DNA from: Bacillota bacterium
GTDB taxonomy: Bacteria; Bacillota; Clostridia; Lachnospirales; Lachnospiraceae
Length of the DNA: 64,000 nt
NCBI GenBank assembly: GCA_023390555.1
Contig: JAEWCQ010000015.1
Span: 1-64,000 of the forward strand
Direction of reading: 5' to 3'
Part shown: one piece after another, positions 49,600 to 58,900 of the stretch
How positions within the stretch are numbered: position 1 is the first letter of the stretch
How the letters are laid out: each line of letters opens with the position of its first letter
Notes under the pieces: model-generated
Seen by the model: only the letters and a program-made list of their open reading frames with translations
Told to the model about the DNA's origin: nothing
Database searches by the model: none
Position numbers and translations under genes: made by a program

Positions 49600-49696
49600 A
49601 TTTATTACTAGAAATCGTGTGAATATTCTCTGGAATAAACGTGTACCTCGCTTTCACACGTGAATATAACAAGGTCTTTCCTATAGAATAAAAAAG
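49600..49696. repeat. Intergenic repeat, copy B
   Basis: 97 bp related to copy A at 36500-36567. Shared blocks are ACAAGGTCTT, CTATAGAA with the following A-run and G, TGAA near the ACGTRTGAA segment, and the GAAATC left end. Copy B has about 28 bp more in the middle. On the minus strand it begins in the T-tract of the rpsU terminator. Confidence 0.55.
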
Positions 49697-49726
49697 TGAA
49701 AGCTGCCACACACTGTGACAGCTTTC
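49690..49726 (-). terminator. Terminator of rpsU
   Basis: On the minus strand GAAAGCTG and CAGCTTTC (49726-49719 and 49705-49698) pair, with extra pairs inside; ACTTTTTTATT follows. It starts 8 nt after the rpsU stop. Confidence 0.8.
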
Positions 49727-49733
49727 TATCTTA

Positions 49734-49910
49734 TTAGTTGTACTTACGTTTTCTTGCAGCTTCCGATTTTTTCTTACGTCTAACACTTGGCTTCTCGTAA
49801 TGCTCTCTTTTACGGATCTCCTGCTGGATACCAGCTTTCGCACAGTTTCTTTTGAATCTGCGTAAAGCGCTATCTAACGTCTCGTTTTCTTTTACGATAA
49901 CATTTGACAT
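49734..49910 (-). CDS. rpsU: 30S ribosomal protein S21
   Basis: A 58-residue basic protein of the small ribosomal subunit. The sequence begins MSNVIVKENETLDSALRRFK and ends in the basic tail KKKSEAARKRKYN, a full-length Firmicute S21. GGAGGGAGG lies upstream of the ATG at 49910, and a terminator follows. In Bacillus S21 affects motility and biofilm switching; nothing here shows that. It has its own promoter. Confidence 0.97.
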   Translation of the reverse strand: MSNVIVKENETLDSALRRFKRNCAKAGIQQEIRKREHYEKPSVRRKKKSEAARKRKYN

Positions 49911-49989
49911 AGTCTCACACCTAACCTCCCTCCAGTTGCTTATTGTGCATATTCAACTGTTTGGGTAATATTTTATTGCACTAACATTG

Positions 49990-50017
49990 ATTATAACATA
50001 ATTTACCCATTCGTCAA
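49990..50017 (-). promoter_or_regulatory. Promoter of rpsU
   Basis: On the minus strand: -35 TTGACG (50017-50012), 16-bp spacer, -10 TATAAT (49995-49990). It lies just after alaS. Confidence 0.65.
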
Positions 50018-50072
50018 CCTATTTTATATATTTTTTACCGTATGCTGTCTTTTTTATGCAGGACATCCAAAT

Positions 50073-52736
50073 CTACGAAATCTGTGCCTCAAGAACTGCT
50101 TTTGCCTCTGCAAGTGCGTCGGAAATCCCGGCTGGATTTTTGCCTCCGGCCTGCGCCATATTCGGGCGTCCGCCTCCGCCTCCGCCAACTTTTCCGGCAA
50201 TTCCTTTGATCAGGTTTCCGGCATGTGCGCCTTTGCCCATCGCATCATCGGTTGCCATCGCTATCAGATTTACCTTACCGTCGCAGGAGGAAGCCAGTAC
50301 CACGACTCCACTGCCAAGTTTCTCCTTCAGCTGATCGCCCAAATCACGAAGCCCGTTCATATCTACATCCGCAACGGAAGCAGCGAGCAATTTCATTCCT
50401 TTAACATCTACGACCTGATCCATGACATCTCCAAGTGCATCTTTTGCCGCTTTGCTCTTTAAAGACTCATTCTCGCTCTGGAGTGCTTTCATTTCAGCCA
50501 TCATATGCTCGAGACGCTCAACCAGATTGGCCGGAGTCGCCTTTACGACCTTGGCCGCTGCCTCTAATTCTTCTTCCAGTCTGTCATAATATTCAAAAAC
50601 TGCTTTTGAAGTCAATGCTTCGATACGACGAATACCGGCAGCAACGCCAGTCTCTGAAATAATCTTAAATGCAGTAATGGAAGCCGTATTGCCTACATGG
50701 GTTCCGCCGCATAATTCGGTAGAGAAATCACCCATTTTAACGACACGGACCTTATCCCCGTATTTTTCACCAAACAGTGCCATTGCACCTGTCTGCTTCG
50801 CCTCCTCCAGCGTCATCACTTCCGTATTTACCGGTAATGCTGCTGTAATTTTTGCATTTACGATTGCTTCCACTTCTGCAATCTCTTCTTTTGTCATTGC
50901 AGAAAAATGAGAAAAGTCAAATCGAAGCCTGTCCGCGTTGACATCGGAACCTGCCTGTTCTACATGAGAGCCCAGAACCGTTCGGAGTGCTTTCTGCAAT
51001 AAGTGGGTTGCACTGTGATTCTTACCGATGGCAAGACGCTTGTCGGCATCCACGAGCAGTTCCACGGTATCACCTGTTTTTATCATACCCTGGAGAACCC
51101 TGCCAATATGCCCGACTTTGCCACCGAGCATCTTGACTGTATCTTCCACCGCAAATACAAATGCTCCGTCCGCACTTCTGATTGTACCGGTATCGGCATT
51201 CTGTCCGCCCATCGTAGCATAAAACGGCGTCTGTTCTACGAAGATCGTTCCAATCTCTCCGTCGGACAATGCTTCTGCGATTTCGGTCTCGGTCGTCATA
51301 ACTGTAATCTTAGAACTGCAGGATAACTGATCGTACCCGATAAACTCCGTTGTAACAGAAGGGTCAATGGACTCGTAAACCGTCACATCGGCACCCATAT
51401 AATTTGTAACCTTGCGCGCTTTTCTCGCCTTCGAACGCTGCTCTTCCATTGCAGCCTGAAATCCCGCTTCATCAATCGTAAATCCCTTTTCTTCGAGTAT
51501 CTCCTGTGTCAGATCCAGCGGAAATCCGTACGTATCGTATAACTTGAAGGCATCTTCCCCGGATAATTCTTTCCGACCGCTTTTTACCATTTCCGTCTGC
51601 ATGTCGGATAAGATCTGAAGACCCTGATCAATTGTCCGGTTGAATTTTTCCTCTTCCTGAGATAATACCTTAAAAATAAATTCTTTCTTTTCTTCCAATT
51701 CCGGATAACCGTCTTTGCTTTCTTCAATAACTGTCGCACCAAGCTCTGCCAAAAACAGTTTGCCGATTCCAAGCAGTCTGCCATGTCTTGCAGCACGCCG
51801 GATCAGACGGCGGAGTACATAACCTCTGCCTTCATTTGAAGGCATAATTCCATCGGAAATCATAAAAGTAGAAGAACGAATATGATCCGTAATCAGACGA
51901 ATGGAAATGTCATTCAGGGCATCCTGCTGATAGGTCTTGCCGGATAATGCGCAGATCTTATCACGAATTGCTTTCATAGTATCTATATCGAATACGGAAT
52001 CCACATCCTGCATGACAACTGCAAGACGCTCCAAGCCCATACCGGTATCAATATTTTTCTGCTCCAGTTCCTCATAGTTGCCTTTTCCGTCACCATTGAA
52101 CTGGGTAAATACGTTATTCCATACTTCCATGAAACGGTCACATTCACAGCCGACTTTACAGTCCGGCTTGCCGCAGCCATATTTTTCACCTCTGTCATAG
52201 TAAATCTCAGAGCAGGGTCCGCAAGGTCCTGCGCCATGCTCCCAGAAATTATCACATTCACCGGTCACCGGGTCACGGTAAAAACGGGTGATCCTGTCTG
52301 CCGGAATCCCGATCTCCTGATTCCAGATTTCAAACGCTTCCTCATCCTCACTGTAGATAGACGGATACAGACGGTCTGCGTCAAGCTCCACTACTTTTGT
52401 CAAAAATTCCCAGGACCATGCAATCGCCTCATGCTTGAAATAATCTCCGAAAGAAAAGTTTCCGAGCATTTCAAAAAAGGTGAGATGTCTTGCCGTCTTT
52501 CCCACATTTTCAATATCACCTGTACGGATACATTTCTGACAGGTTGTCACTCTTCTCCTCGGCGGTATTTCCTGTCCGGTAAAATAAGGCTTCAGCGGAG
52601 CCATACCTGAATTGATCAATAATAAACTGTTATCGTTGTGCGGTACCAGTGAAAAACTCTTCATTGCCAAATGATCTTTACTTTCAAAAAACTCCAGATA
52701 CATCCTTCTTAAATCATTTACGCCATACTTGTTCAC
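50073..52736 (-). CDS. alaS: Alanyl-tRNA synthetase
   Basis: Charges tRNA-Ala and edits mischarged Ser and Gly. It has 887 residues. Class-II core at the N-terminus (VPHNDNSLLLINSGMAPLKP), editing domain with NHSATHLLQKALR and CGGTHVGN (zinc site), and the C-terminal DHHA1-type domain with GGGGGGRPNMAQAGG. I start at GTG (52736) because GGAGG lies 7 nt upstream and MNKYGVNDLRRMYLEFF is the usual family start; the frame is open 37 codons further. No T-box fits the short leader. Confidence 0.96.
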   Translation of the reverse strand: MNKYGVNDLRRMYLEFFESKDHLAMKSFSLVPHNDNSLLLINSGMAPLKPYFTGQEIPPRRRVTTCQKCIRTGDIENVGKTARHLTFFEMLGNFSFGDYFKHEAIAWSWEFLTKVVELDADRLYPSIYSEDEEAFEIWNQEIGIPADRITRFYRDPVTGECDNFWEHGAGPCGPCSEIYYDRGEKYGCGKPDCKVGCECDRFMEVWNNVFTQFNGDGKGNYEELEQKNIDTGMGLERLAVVMQDVDSVFDIDTMKAIRDKICALSGKTYQQDALNDISIRLITDHIRSSTFMISDGIMPSNEGRGYVLRRLIRRAARHGRLLGIGKLFLAELGATVIEESKDGYPELEEKKEFIFKVLSQEEEKFNRTIDQGLQILSDMQTEMVKSGRKELSGEDAFKLYDTYGFPLDLTQEILEEKGFTIDEAGFQAAMEEQRSKARKARKVTNYMGADVTVYESIDPSVTTEFIGYDQLSCSSKITVMTTETEIAEALSDGEIGTIFVEQTPFYATMGGQNADTGTIRSADGAFVFAVEDTVKMLGGKVGHIGRVLQGMIKTGDTVELLVDADKRLAIGKNHSATHLLQKALRTVLGSHVEQAGSDVNADRLRFDFSHFSAMTKEEIAEVEAIVNAKITAALPVNTEVMTLEEAKQTGAMALFGEKYGDKVRVVKMGDFSTELCGGTHVGNTASITAFKIISETGVAAGIRRIEALTSKAVFEYYDRLEEELEAAAKVVKATPANLVERLEHMMAEMKALQSENESLKSKAAKDALGDVMDQVVDVKGMKLLAASVADVDMNGLRDLGDQLKEKLGSGVVVLASSCDGKVNLIAMATDDAMGKGAHAGNLIKGIAGKVGGGGGGRPNMAQAGGKNPAGISDALAEAKAVLEAQIS

Positions 52737-52855
52737 GACTATTCCTCCAAAATCTATTTCTCTTCCTGTTTGCTCCGGAATGCCTCTCCGATCCCTTTCA
52801 ATCAGCAAACCTCCTCTGTAATTACCCATTCTGCGGGAATTACGCACCTCTCGCT

Positions 52856-52884
52856 ATTATAGCCCACTCATTTTATTTTTTCAA
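52856..52884 (-). promoter_or_regulatory. Promoter of alaS
   Basis: On the minus strand: -35 TTGAAA (52884-52879), 17-bp spacer, -10 TATAAT (52861-52856). The leader of about 110 nt begins with a hairpin, GTAATT-CCC paired to GGG-TAATTAC with one bulge. Confidence 0.75.
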
Positions 52885-52891
52885 CTGTTGA

Positions 52892-53638
52892 TTACAGTTC
52901 GAACACCTGGTTCTCTTCCGTCACATCCATAATGTGCTGCGTATATGCCGCATTACTGCATCTTTTCTTATACTCCGGTATTACCTGATACTGCTGCCAC
53001 ATGTGCATCGGAAATACCACGTCCGCATTGCTATGTTTCAGAAAATAATCAAGTCCGTCATTCGTGTATCTGCCCAGTCTGCCGTCCAGTACCACAAAGG
53101 CAACTGCAAGGTGTTTCCCTTCCAGCCGGCTCACTGCCTCTTTATAATCCCGTTCCATCTTTCCGTTCAGCAAATCGCTGCTGCCTTCAAACGTCCAGCT
53201 GTGCAGATCACCCGCATGATAGATCTGTTTTTGTTCCACTTCCAGGAGAAAGGCCACTCCCGCATCCGTGGAACGAAGTGTCTCAATCTCCACCGCACCC
53301 ACTGTGTAGTGTGCATCCGGCTTCACGAAGATGATTCTTTCCAGAACGGACAGCGGGATTCCATGGCGGAGCAGATAACTGCTTCCCAGTCGTATATCCT
53401 TGGACAGAATATAATGAATGTCCGGATACTGTCTGGCCAGCTTTAAAATTTCCAGATCAAAATGATCCTGATGCTTGTGACTGGCAAAAAAGTAAAGTTC
53501 CTTTTCCCGGTCAAATTCTGGCAGAACGCCGCCGAAATGACAGCCGTGCAGATCGCCGTCTTTAAAATAATCAAATACCAATATCTGTTTTTCCAGTTCT
53601 ACCACGAAACAGCTGTGGTGTACAAAAGTCACTTTCAT
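52892..53638 (-). CDS. Metallo-beta-lactamase-fold hydrolase
   Basis: 248 residues with an MBL fold of the UlaG-like type. Metal-binding residues are seen in SHKHQDHFD (H-x-H-x-D-H), YHAGDLHSW (Asp) and PMHMW (last His). The start FVHHSCFVVEL is common in this subgroup. Its substrate is unknown. It lies between mtaD (22 nt upstream) and the alaS promoter and is probably part of the punA-mtaD transcript, hinting at nucleoside or sugar-phosphate metabolism. Confidence 0.82.
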   Translation of the reverse strand: MKVTFVHHSCFVVELEKQILVFDYFKDGDLHGCHFGGVLPEFDREKELYFFASHKHQDHFDLEILKLARQYPDIHYILSKDIRLGSSYLLRHGIPLSVLERIIFVKPDAHYTVGAVEIETLRSTDAGVAFLLEVEQKQIYHAGDLHSWTFEGSSDLLNGKMERDYKEAVSRLEGKHLAVAFVVLDGRLGRYTNDGLDYFLKHSNADVVFPMHMWQQYQVIPEYKKRCSNAAYTQHIMDVTEENQVFEL

Positions 53639-53660
53639 AAGCGAATCCAGCCTTCCAAAA

Positions 53661-54965
53661 CTATTTCATTCTATTAATGATGGCATTTGCCTGCCGATAG
53701 ATATCTTCCGGCGCAAAGCCAATGTCAAATTTCTGATCTTCATACAGAATCTTTCCATTCACCATCGTCATCTTCACATTCTGCTTGCTTCCGCTGTAAA
53801 CAACATTTTTCAGGATATTGTTTTCCGGCTGCATATTCGGCTGTTTGAGATCAATCAGGATGATGTCAGCTTTCTTACCGACCTCCAGACAATCACAGTC
53901 ATCCAACCCCATTGCATGCGCACCGCCCGCAGTTGCCATATAGAGTACCTCATCCGCACTGATGCAGGAGGCATCCCGCTCTCTCACCTTCGCAAGTCCG
54001 GTGGCCAGAAACATCTCCCGGAACATGTCAAGACAGTTATTGCTCGCCGGTCCGTCCGTACCGATGGCAACAGAGATTTCCTCCTCTACATAACGCTTCA
54101 GCGGGGCGATACCGCTTGCAAGTTTCAGATTGGACGCTGGATTCGTAACTGCCGTAAGCCCGCGGCTCCGAAAAATTTCAAAATCGGCATCTGCCATCCA
54201 CACACAGTGATAGCCACCCCCGCCGTATTCATACATGCCGAGACTGTCCGTGATCTGTGTCGGTGTACATCCGTATCTTCCGATACATTCCTTCACTTCC
54301 AGTTCTGTTTCGGAATTATGGAGAAATACCGGTGATTTCAGCTTCTGAGCCAGCCCTGCCACGCGTCCCATCAGTTCTTTGGACGTTGTGTATTCCGCAT
54401 GAAATCCGAGCATGTAGCTCGTAAGATCACTCATTTCATTGATCTGGTAATACTGCTCCTCCATCTCTTCCACACTGCCGACAAAATTGTTCAACGAACT
54501 GACCTGTACCGTACGGAATCCGCAATCAGCCGAAGATCTGGCAATTTCCGGCGCAAATAAATACATATCAAAATTAGAAGTGATGCCGCTCGTCAGATAT
54601 TCCATGATACCCAGCATATTCAGCTGGTAAACATCTTCCTTTGTCAGCTGTGCCTCCTTCGGAAAAATCTGCAGATTCAGCCAGTCCTGCAGCGGAAGGT
54701 CGTCTGCATAGGAACGCAGAAACGTCATTGCCGTATGCGTATGTGCATTTTTAAAACCAGGCATCAGCAAATTGTGTTTAACATCGATTTCCCGATCCCA
54801 GAGAATCATTCTGTCGCTCTGTTCCGCAAATACTTTTTCCGTGTCTCTGCCATCTCCGATATAACAGATTGTATCTCCCTTTACCCAGAGTTCACCCTCT
54901 TCAATTGAAAATGTATGATTTTCCTGAAGTTTTGCGATTCTGGCATTGTAAAAACGTATATTCAT
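53661..54965 (-). CDS. mtaD: Amidohydrolase, probable 5'-methylthioadenosine/SAH deaminase
   Basis: 434 residues of the TRZ/ATZ amidohydrolase group. The metal site shows AHTHTAMTFLR near residue 74, later a histidine in GFHAEYT and VFLHNSETE, and the catalytic aspartate in IGTDGPASNN. Such enzymes deaminate adenosine derivatives or guanine. Placement just after a purine nucleoside phosphorylase favours methylthioadenosine or adenosylhomocysteine as substrate; guanine or cytosine deamination is possible. It lies 33 nt after punA. Confidence 0.82.
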   Translation of the reverse strand: MNIRFYNARIAKLQENHTFSIEEGELWVKGDTICYIGDGRDTEKVFAEQSDRMILWDREIDVKHNLLMPGFKNAHTHTAMTFLRSYADDLPLQDWLNLQIFPKEAQLTKEDVYQLNMLGIMEYLTSGITSNFDMYLFAPEIARSSADCGFRTVQVSSLNNFVGSVEEMEEQYYQINEMSDLTSYMLGFHAEYTTSKELMGRVAGLAQKLKSPVFLHNSETELEVKECIGRYGCTPTQITDSLGMYEYGGGGYHCVWMADADFEIFRSRGLTAVTNPASNLKLASGIAPLKRYVEEEISVAIGTDGPASNNCLDMFREMFLATGLAKVRERDASCISADEVLYMATAGGAHAMGLDDCDCLEVGKKADIILIDLKQPNMQPENNILKNVVYSGSKQNVKMTMVNGKILYEDQKFDIGFAPEDIYRQANAIINRMK

Positions 54966-54998
54966 GTACGAACCTCCTGCGTGCTTCTGCTGAATTTG

Positions 54999-55829
54999 TT
55001 ACATTTTGGCGATATTCAGAATGGATTCTGTTACCAGCCGCTTAAACCACGGTGCTACCCGGTCTGCCGTCTCCTGTACTTCCTGATGTGTCAGCGGAGC
55101 AGAGGTAATTCCTGCTCCCAGATTAGAGACACAGGAAATTCCGCAGATTCTCATACCCATGTGGTTCGCAGCAATCGCTTCACATGCTGTACTCATTCCA
55201 ACTGCATCCGCGCCCAGTACACGGCACATACTGATCTCCTGCGGCGTCTCAAAATTCGGCCCGGTAAGTTGGAGATAAGTCCCCTCTTTCAAAGGAATAT
55301 CCAGCTGCATTGCCGTTTTCTTGATTACCCTCTGAAGATCTTCGTCATAGATATGGCTCATATCCGGAAAACGCGTTCCGAGTTCATCAATATTTGCACC
55401 AATCAGCGGAGACGGTACAAAGCTGGCAATCTGACCGGTAATCAGCATAAAATCACCTGCCTGCATACCAAGCTGAATTCCGCCGGAGGCATTTGTCAGA
55501 AAAAGCACCTCCGCACCCATCAGCTTCATCAGTCTGGTCGGCAATACGACATCCGATATTGCATATCCCTCATAATAATGGACACGTCCCTGCATACAGA
55601 CAACCGGAACGTCTCCGACATAACCGAAGATAAAACGTCCCTTATGTCCCGGTACGGTCGATACCGGGAATCCTTCAATATCGTGATAATCCAGTGTCGC
55701 CTCCACCCGGATATCGTCCGCATAATCGCCAAGACCGGATCCAAGTACCAGCGCCACCTTCGGGGTAAAATCTATCTGCTTTTGAAAACTCTCGTAACAC
55801 CGCATTAATTTTTCATATACTTCGTTCAT
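54999..55829 (-). CDS. punA: Purine nucleoside phosphorylase (trimeric type)
   Basis: Splits guanosine or inosine with phosphate to the base and ribose 1-phosphate. It has 276 residues. VLGSGLGDYADD binds phosphate; QGRVHYYEGY, LTNASGGIQ and LTGPNFETPQEI are standard for the low-molecular-weight trimeric family. The start is ATG at 55829 with AAGGAGA 6 nt upstream, rather than 24 codons earlier. With deoB it completes a salvage route. It has its own promoter right after polC. Confidence 0.94.
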   Translation of the reverse strand: MNEVYEKLMRCYESFQKQIDFTPKVALVLGSGLGDYADDIRVEATLDYHDIEGFPVSTVPGHKGRFIFGYVGDVPVVCMQGRVHYYEGYAISDVVLPTRLMKLMGAEVLFLTNASGGIQLGMQAGDFMLITGQIASFVPSPLIGANIDELGTRFPDMSHIYDEDLQRVIKKTAMQLDIPLKEGTYLQLTGPNFETPQEISMCRVLGADAVGMSTACEAIAANHMGMRICGISCVSNLGAGITSAPLTHQEVQETADRVAPWFKRLVTESILNIAKM

Positions 55830-55872
55830 TTTGTATCTCCTTCCTGTTTTTCCTGATATACTGCATGTTTTT

Positions 55873-55901
55873 ATTATAAACAGATGCTGCACTGTCCGCA
55901 A
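55873..55901 (-). promoter_or_regulatory. Promoter of punA-mtaD
   Basis: On the minus strand: -35 TTGCGG (55901-55896), 17-bp spacer, -10 TATAAT (55878-55873). It lies immediately after the polC stop; no polC terminator is visible. Confidence 0.6.
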
Positions 55902-55904
55902 GAA

Positions 55905-58900
55905 TTAAAAATCAAACAGGGACAGCTGGTTGGATTCCGGCAGATCTCCGAATATCCCAAGATCTCCCATCAGATCGATGACTGTCTTACTCACCTTGGT
56001 ACGCTGCCGGAAATCGTCTTTGGATAAAAACGGTCCGTCTTTTGCAGCTTCTACTACCGCATCTGCCGCCTTATCGCCAAGACCTTCAATCGTACTTAAT
56101 GACGGCATGAGTTTTCCCTCGATAATCTGAAACCGCTGCGACTGCGCCTTATAAATATCGATAGGCCAGAATTCATAGCCTCTGGCATACATCTCCTGAC
56201 AGATTCGCATATCGCGGTAAGTATCCTGCTCTTTTTTGGATAACAGATCTTTCCGCTTCTCGTAATCCCGCATAAAATAACTCAGTTTTTCTTTTCCCTG
56301 ACACATCAGTTCATAGCTGAATCCCGTTGCACGGATGGAGAAAAATGCTGCATAATAGGCCAGCGGATAGAAGACCTTACAATAGGCTATCCGCCATGCC
56401 ATCATAACATACGCCGCCGCATGTGCTTTTGGGAACATATACTTGATTTTTTTACAGGACCAGATATACCAGTCCGGCACGCCATGTGCCAGCATCTCCT
56501 TTTCCCACTCCGGTTTTAATCCCTTTCCCTTTCGAACCGATTCCATAATCGTAAAGGATTCCTCACTGTCAAGTCCCATCCCGATCAGATAGATCATGAT
56601 ATCATCTCGGGTACAGATTGCAGTGGAAATCGTAGCTTTTCCTTCTTCAATCAGCGTCTGTGCATTTCCCAGCCATACGTCCGTACCATGAGAAAGTCCC
56701 GCAATACGGATCAGATCAGAAAATGACTGTGGATTCGCATCAATTAACATCTGCATGGCGAAATCCGTACCGAATTCCGGAATGCCAAGCGCGCCCAGCT
56801 TACATCCACCGATATCCTCCGGTGTAATCTGCAATGCACTCGTATCCTTAAACAGGGACATGACGGCTTTATCATCCAGCGGAATCTTCTGGGCATTGAT
56901 TCCGGTCAGGTCCTCTAAGAAACGAATCATTGTCGGATCGTCGTGTCCGAGTATATCCAGTTTCAGCAGGTTGTGGTCAATGGAATGATACTCAAAGTGT
57001 GTGGTGATGGTATCGGTCTCCATATCATTTGCCGGATGCTGAATTGGCGTAAAGGAGTAAATTTCCTCGCCTACCGGCAATACAACAATTCCGCCCGGAT
57101 GCTGTCCGGTCGTCCGGCGAATTCCGACGCAGCCCTGTACGATCCGGTCAATCTCACAGTTTCGCTTGTGCACACCGCGTTCTTCATAATATTTCTTTAC
57201 ATAGCCGAAGGCGGTCTTATCGGCAAGTGTGCCGATCGTCCCCGCACGGAAAGTCTGTCCGTCTCCAAAGATGACCTCCGTATATTTATGCGCCTTGCTC
57301 TGGTATTCTCCGGAGAAATTCAAGTCAATATCCGGCTCCTTATTCCCCTTGAATCCCAGAAATGTCTCAAACGGAATATCGAATCCGTCCTTCACCAGAG
57401 GCTCCCCACATTCGGGACAATATTTATCGGGCATATCGCAGCCGGAGGCACCACTGTATTTTTTGACTTCCGGCGTATCAAATTCACTGTAGTGACAGTT
57501 CTCACAATAGTAGTGGGGCGCCAGCGGATTTACCTCCGTAACACCCGACATGGTCGCCACAAAGGAAGAGCCGACCGAACCTCTGGACCCGACCAGATAT
57601 CCGTCTTCATTTGATTTCCACACCAGTTTCTGGGCAATGATATACATCACTGCATATCCGTTGCTGATGATGGAATTCAATTCACGCTCCAGACGCTCCT
57701 GTACAATATCCGGCAGATTTTCTCCGTACATCTCATGTGCCTTGTTATAACAGATATCCCGTAACATCTGGTCGGAATTTTCAATGATCGGCGGACATTT
57801 ATCGGGCCGCACCGGTGAGATGGACTCGCACATATCCGCAATCTTATTCGGATTTGCCACAACAACCTCATGTGCTTTTTCACTGCCCAGGTAGTCAAAT
57901 TCTTTCAGCATCTCCTCTGTCGTCCGAAGAAACAGCGGAGCCTGATCATCCGCATCCTTAAATCCGTTTCCTGCCAAAATAATTCTCCGGTATACCTCAT
58001 CCTCCGGGTCCAGGAAATGCACATCGCAGGTAGCCACGACCAGTTTTCCGAAATCTTCTCCCAGTTTGCAGATCTTCCGGTTGATATCCTGCAGTTCTTC
58101 CATCGAAGATACCGGTGATTTATCGTCTCGGAGCATAAATTTATTATTGCCCAGCGGCTGGATTTCCAGATAATCATAGAAATTTACAAGCCGGACAATC
58201 TCTTCCTCCGGACGGCCCTGCAGAATTGCCTGATACAGTTCTCCCGCTTCACAGGCAGAGCCGATTATGATTCCCTCTTTGTATTTCAGATATTCGCTCT
58301 TTGGAATCCGCGGTCTCTTGTGAAAATATTCCAGATGGGACAGCGATACCAGACGGTACAGATTGACACGTCCAATTTCATTCGTCGCAAGTAAAATTGC
58401 GTGATGGGTCGGCATTTTCATAACCGTCCGTCTGGTCACATGACCCTCGGCATTGACTCCATCGAGTGACGCAATTCCACGTTCCTCCAGCATGCCAATA
58501 AATTTCACAAAAATATCCGCGGTACAAGCCGCATCATCCACGGCACGGTGATGATTACCTAACGGTACATTGAGCGCTTTTGCCACGGTATCCAGTTTAA
58601 AACGATTCAGATTCGGCAGCAGCATACGGGCGAGGGCGACGGTATCCGCAATCGTAAAGTCATAGGCAATCCCCTGTAACTCGCAGCTATGCTTGATAAA
58701 ACTCATATCGAAATCCGCATTGTGTGCAACCATGATGCAGCCTCTGGAAAATTCCAGGAAGTCCGGCAGTACCACTTCCATTGTCGGTGCATCCATCACC
58801 ATATCATCACTGATTCCGGTCAGATTCTCAATGTGAAACGGAATCGGAATCTGTGGGTTTACAAATGTGGAAAACCGGTCGGTAATCTTGCCGTCAAGGA

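Noticed and set aside
52737..52850. T-box riboswitch upstream of alaS
   Set aside because: The leader is only about 110 nt with no T-box sequence, specifier loop or terminator.
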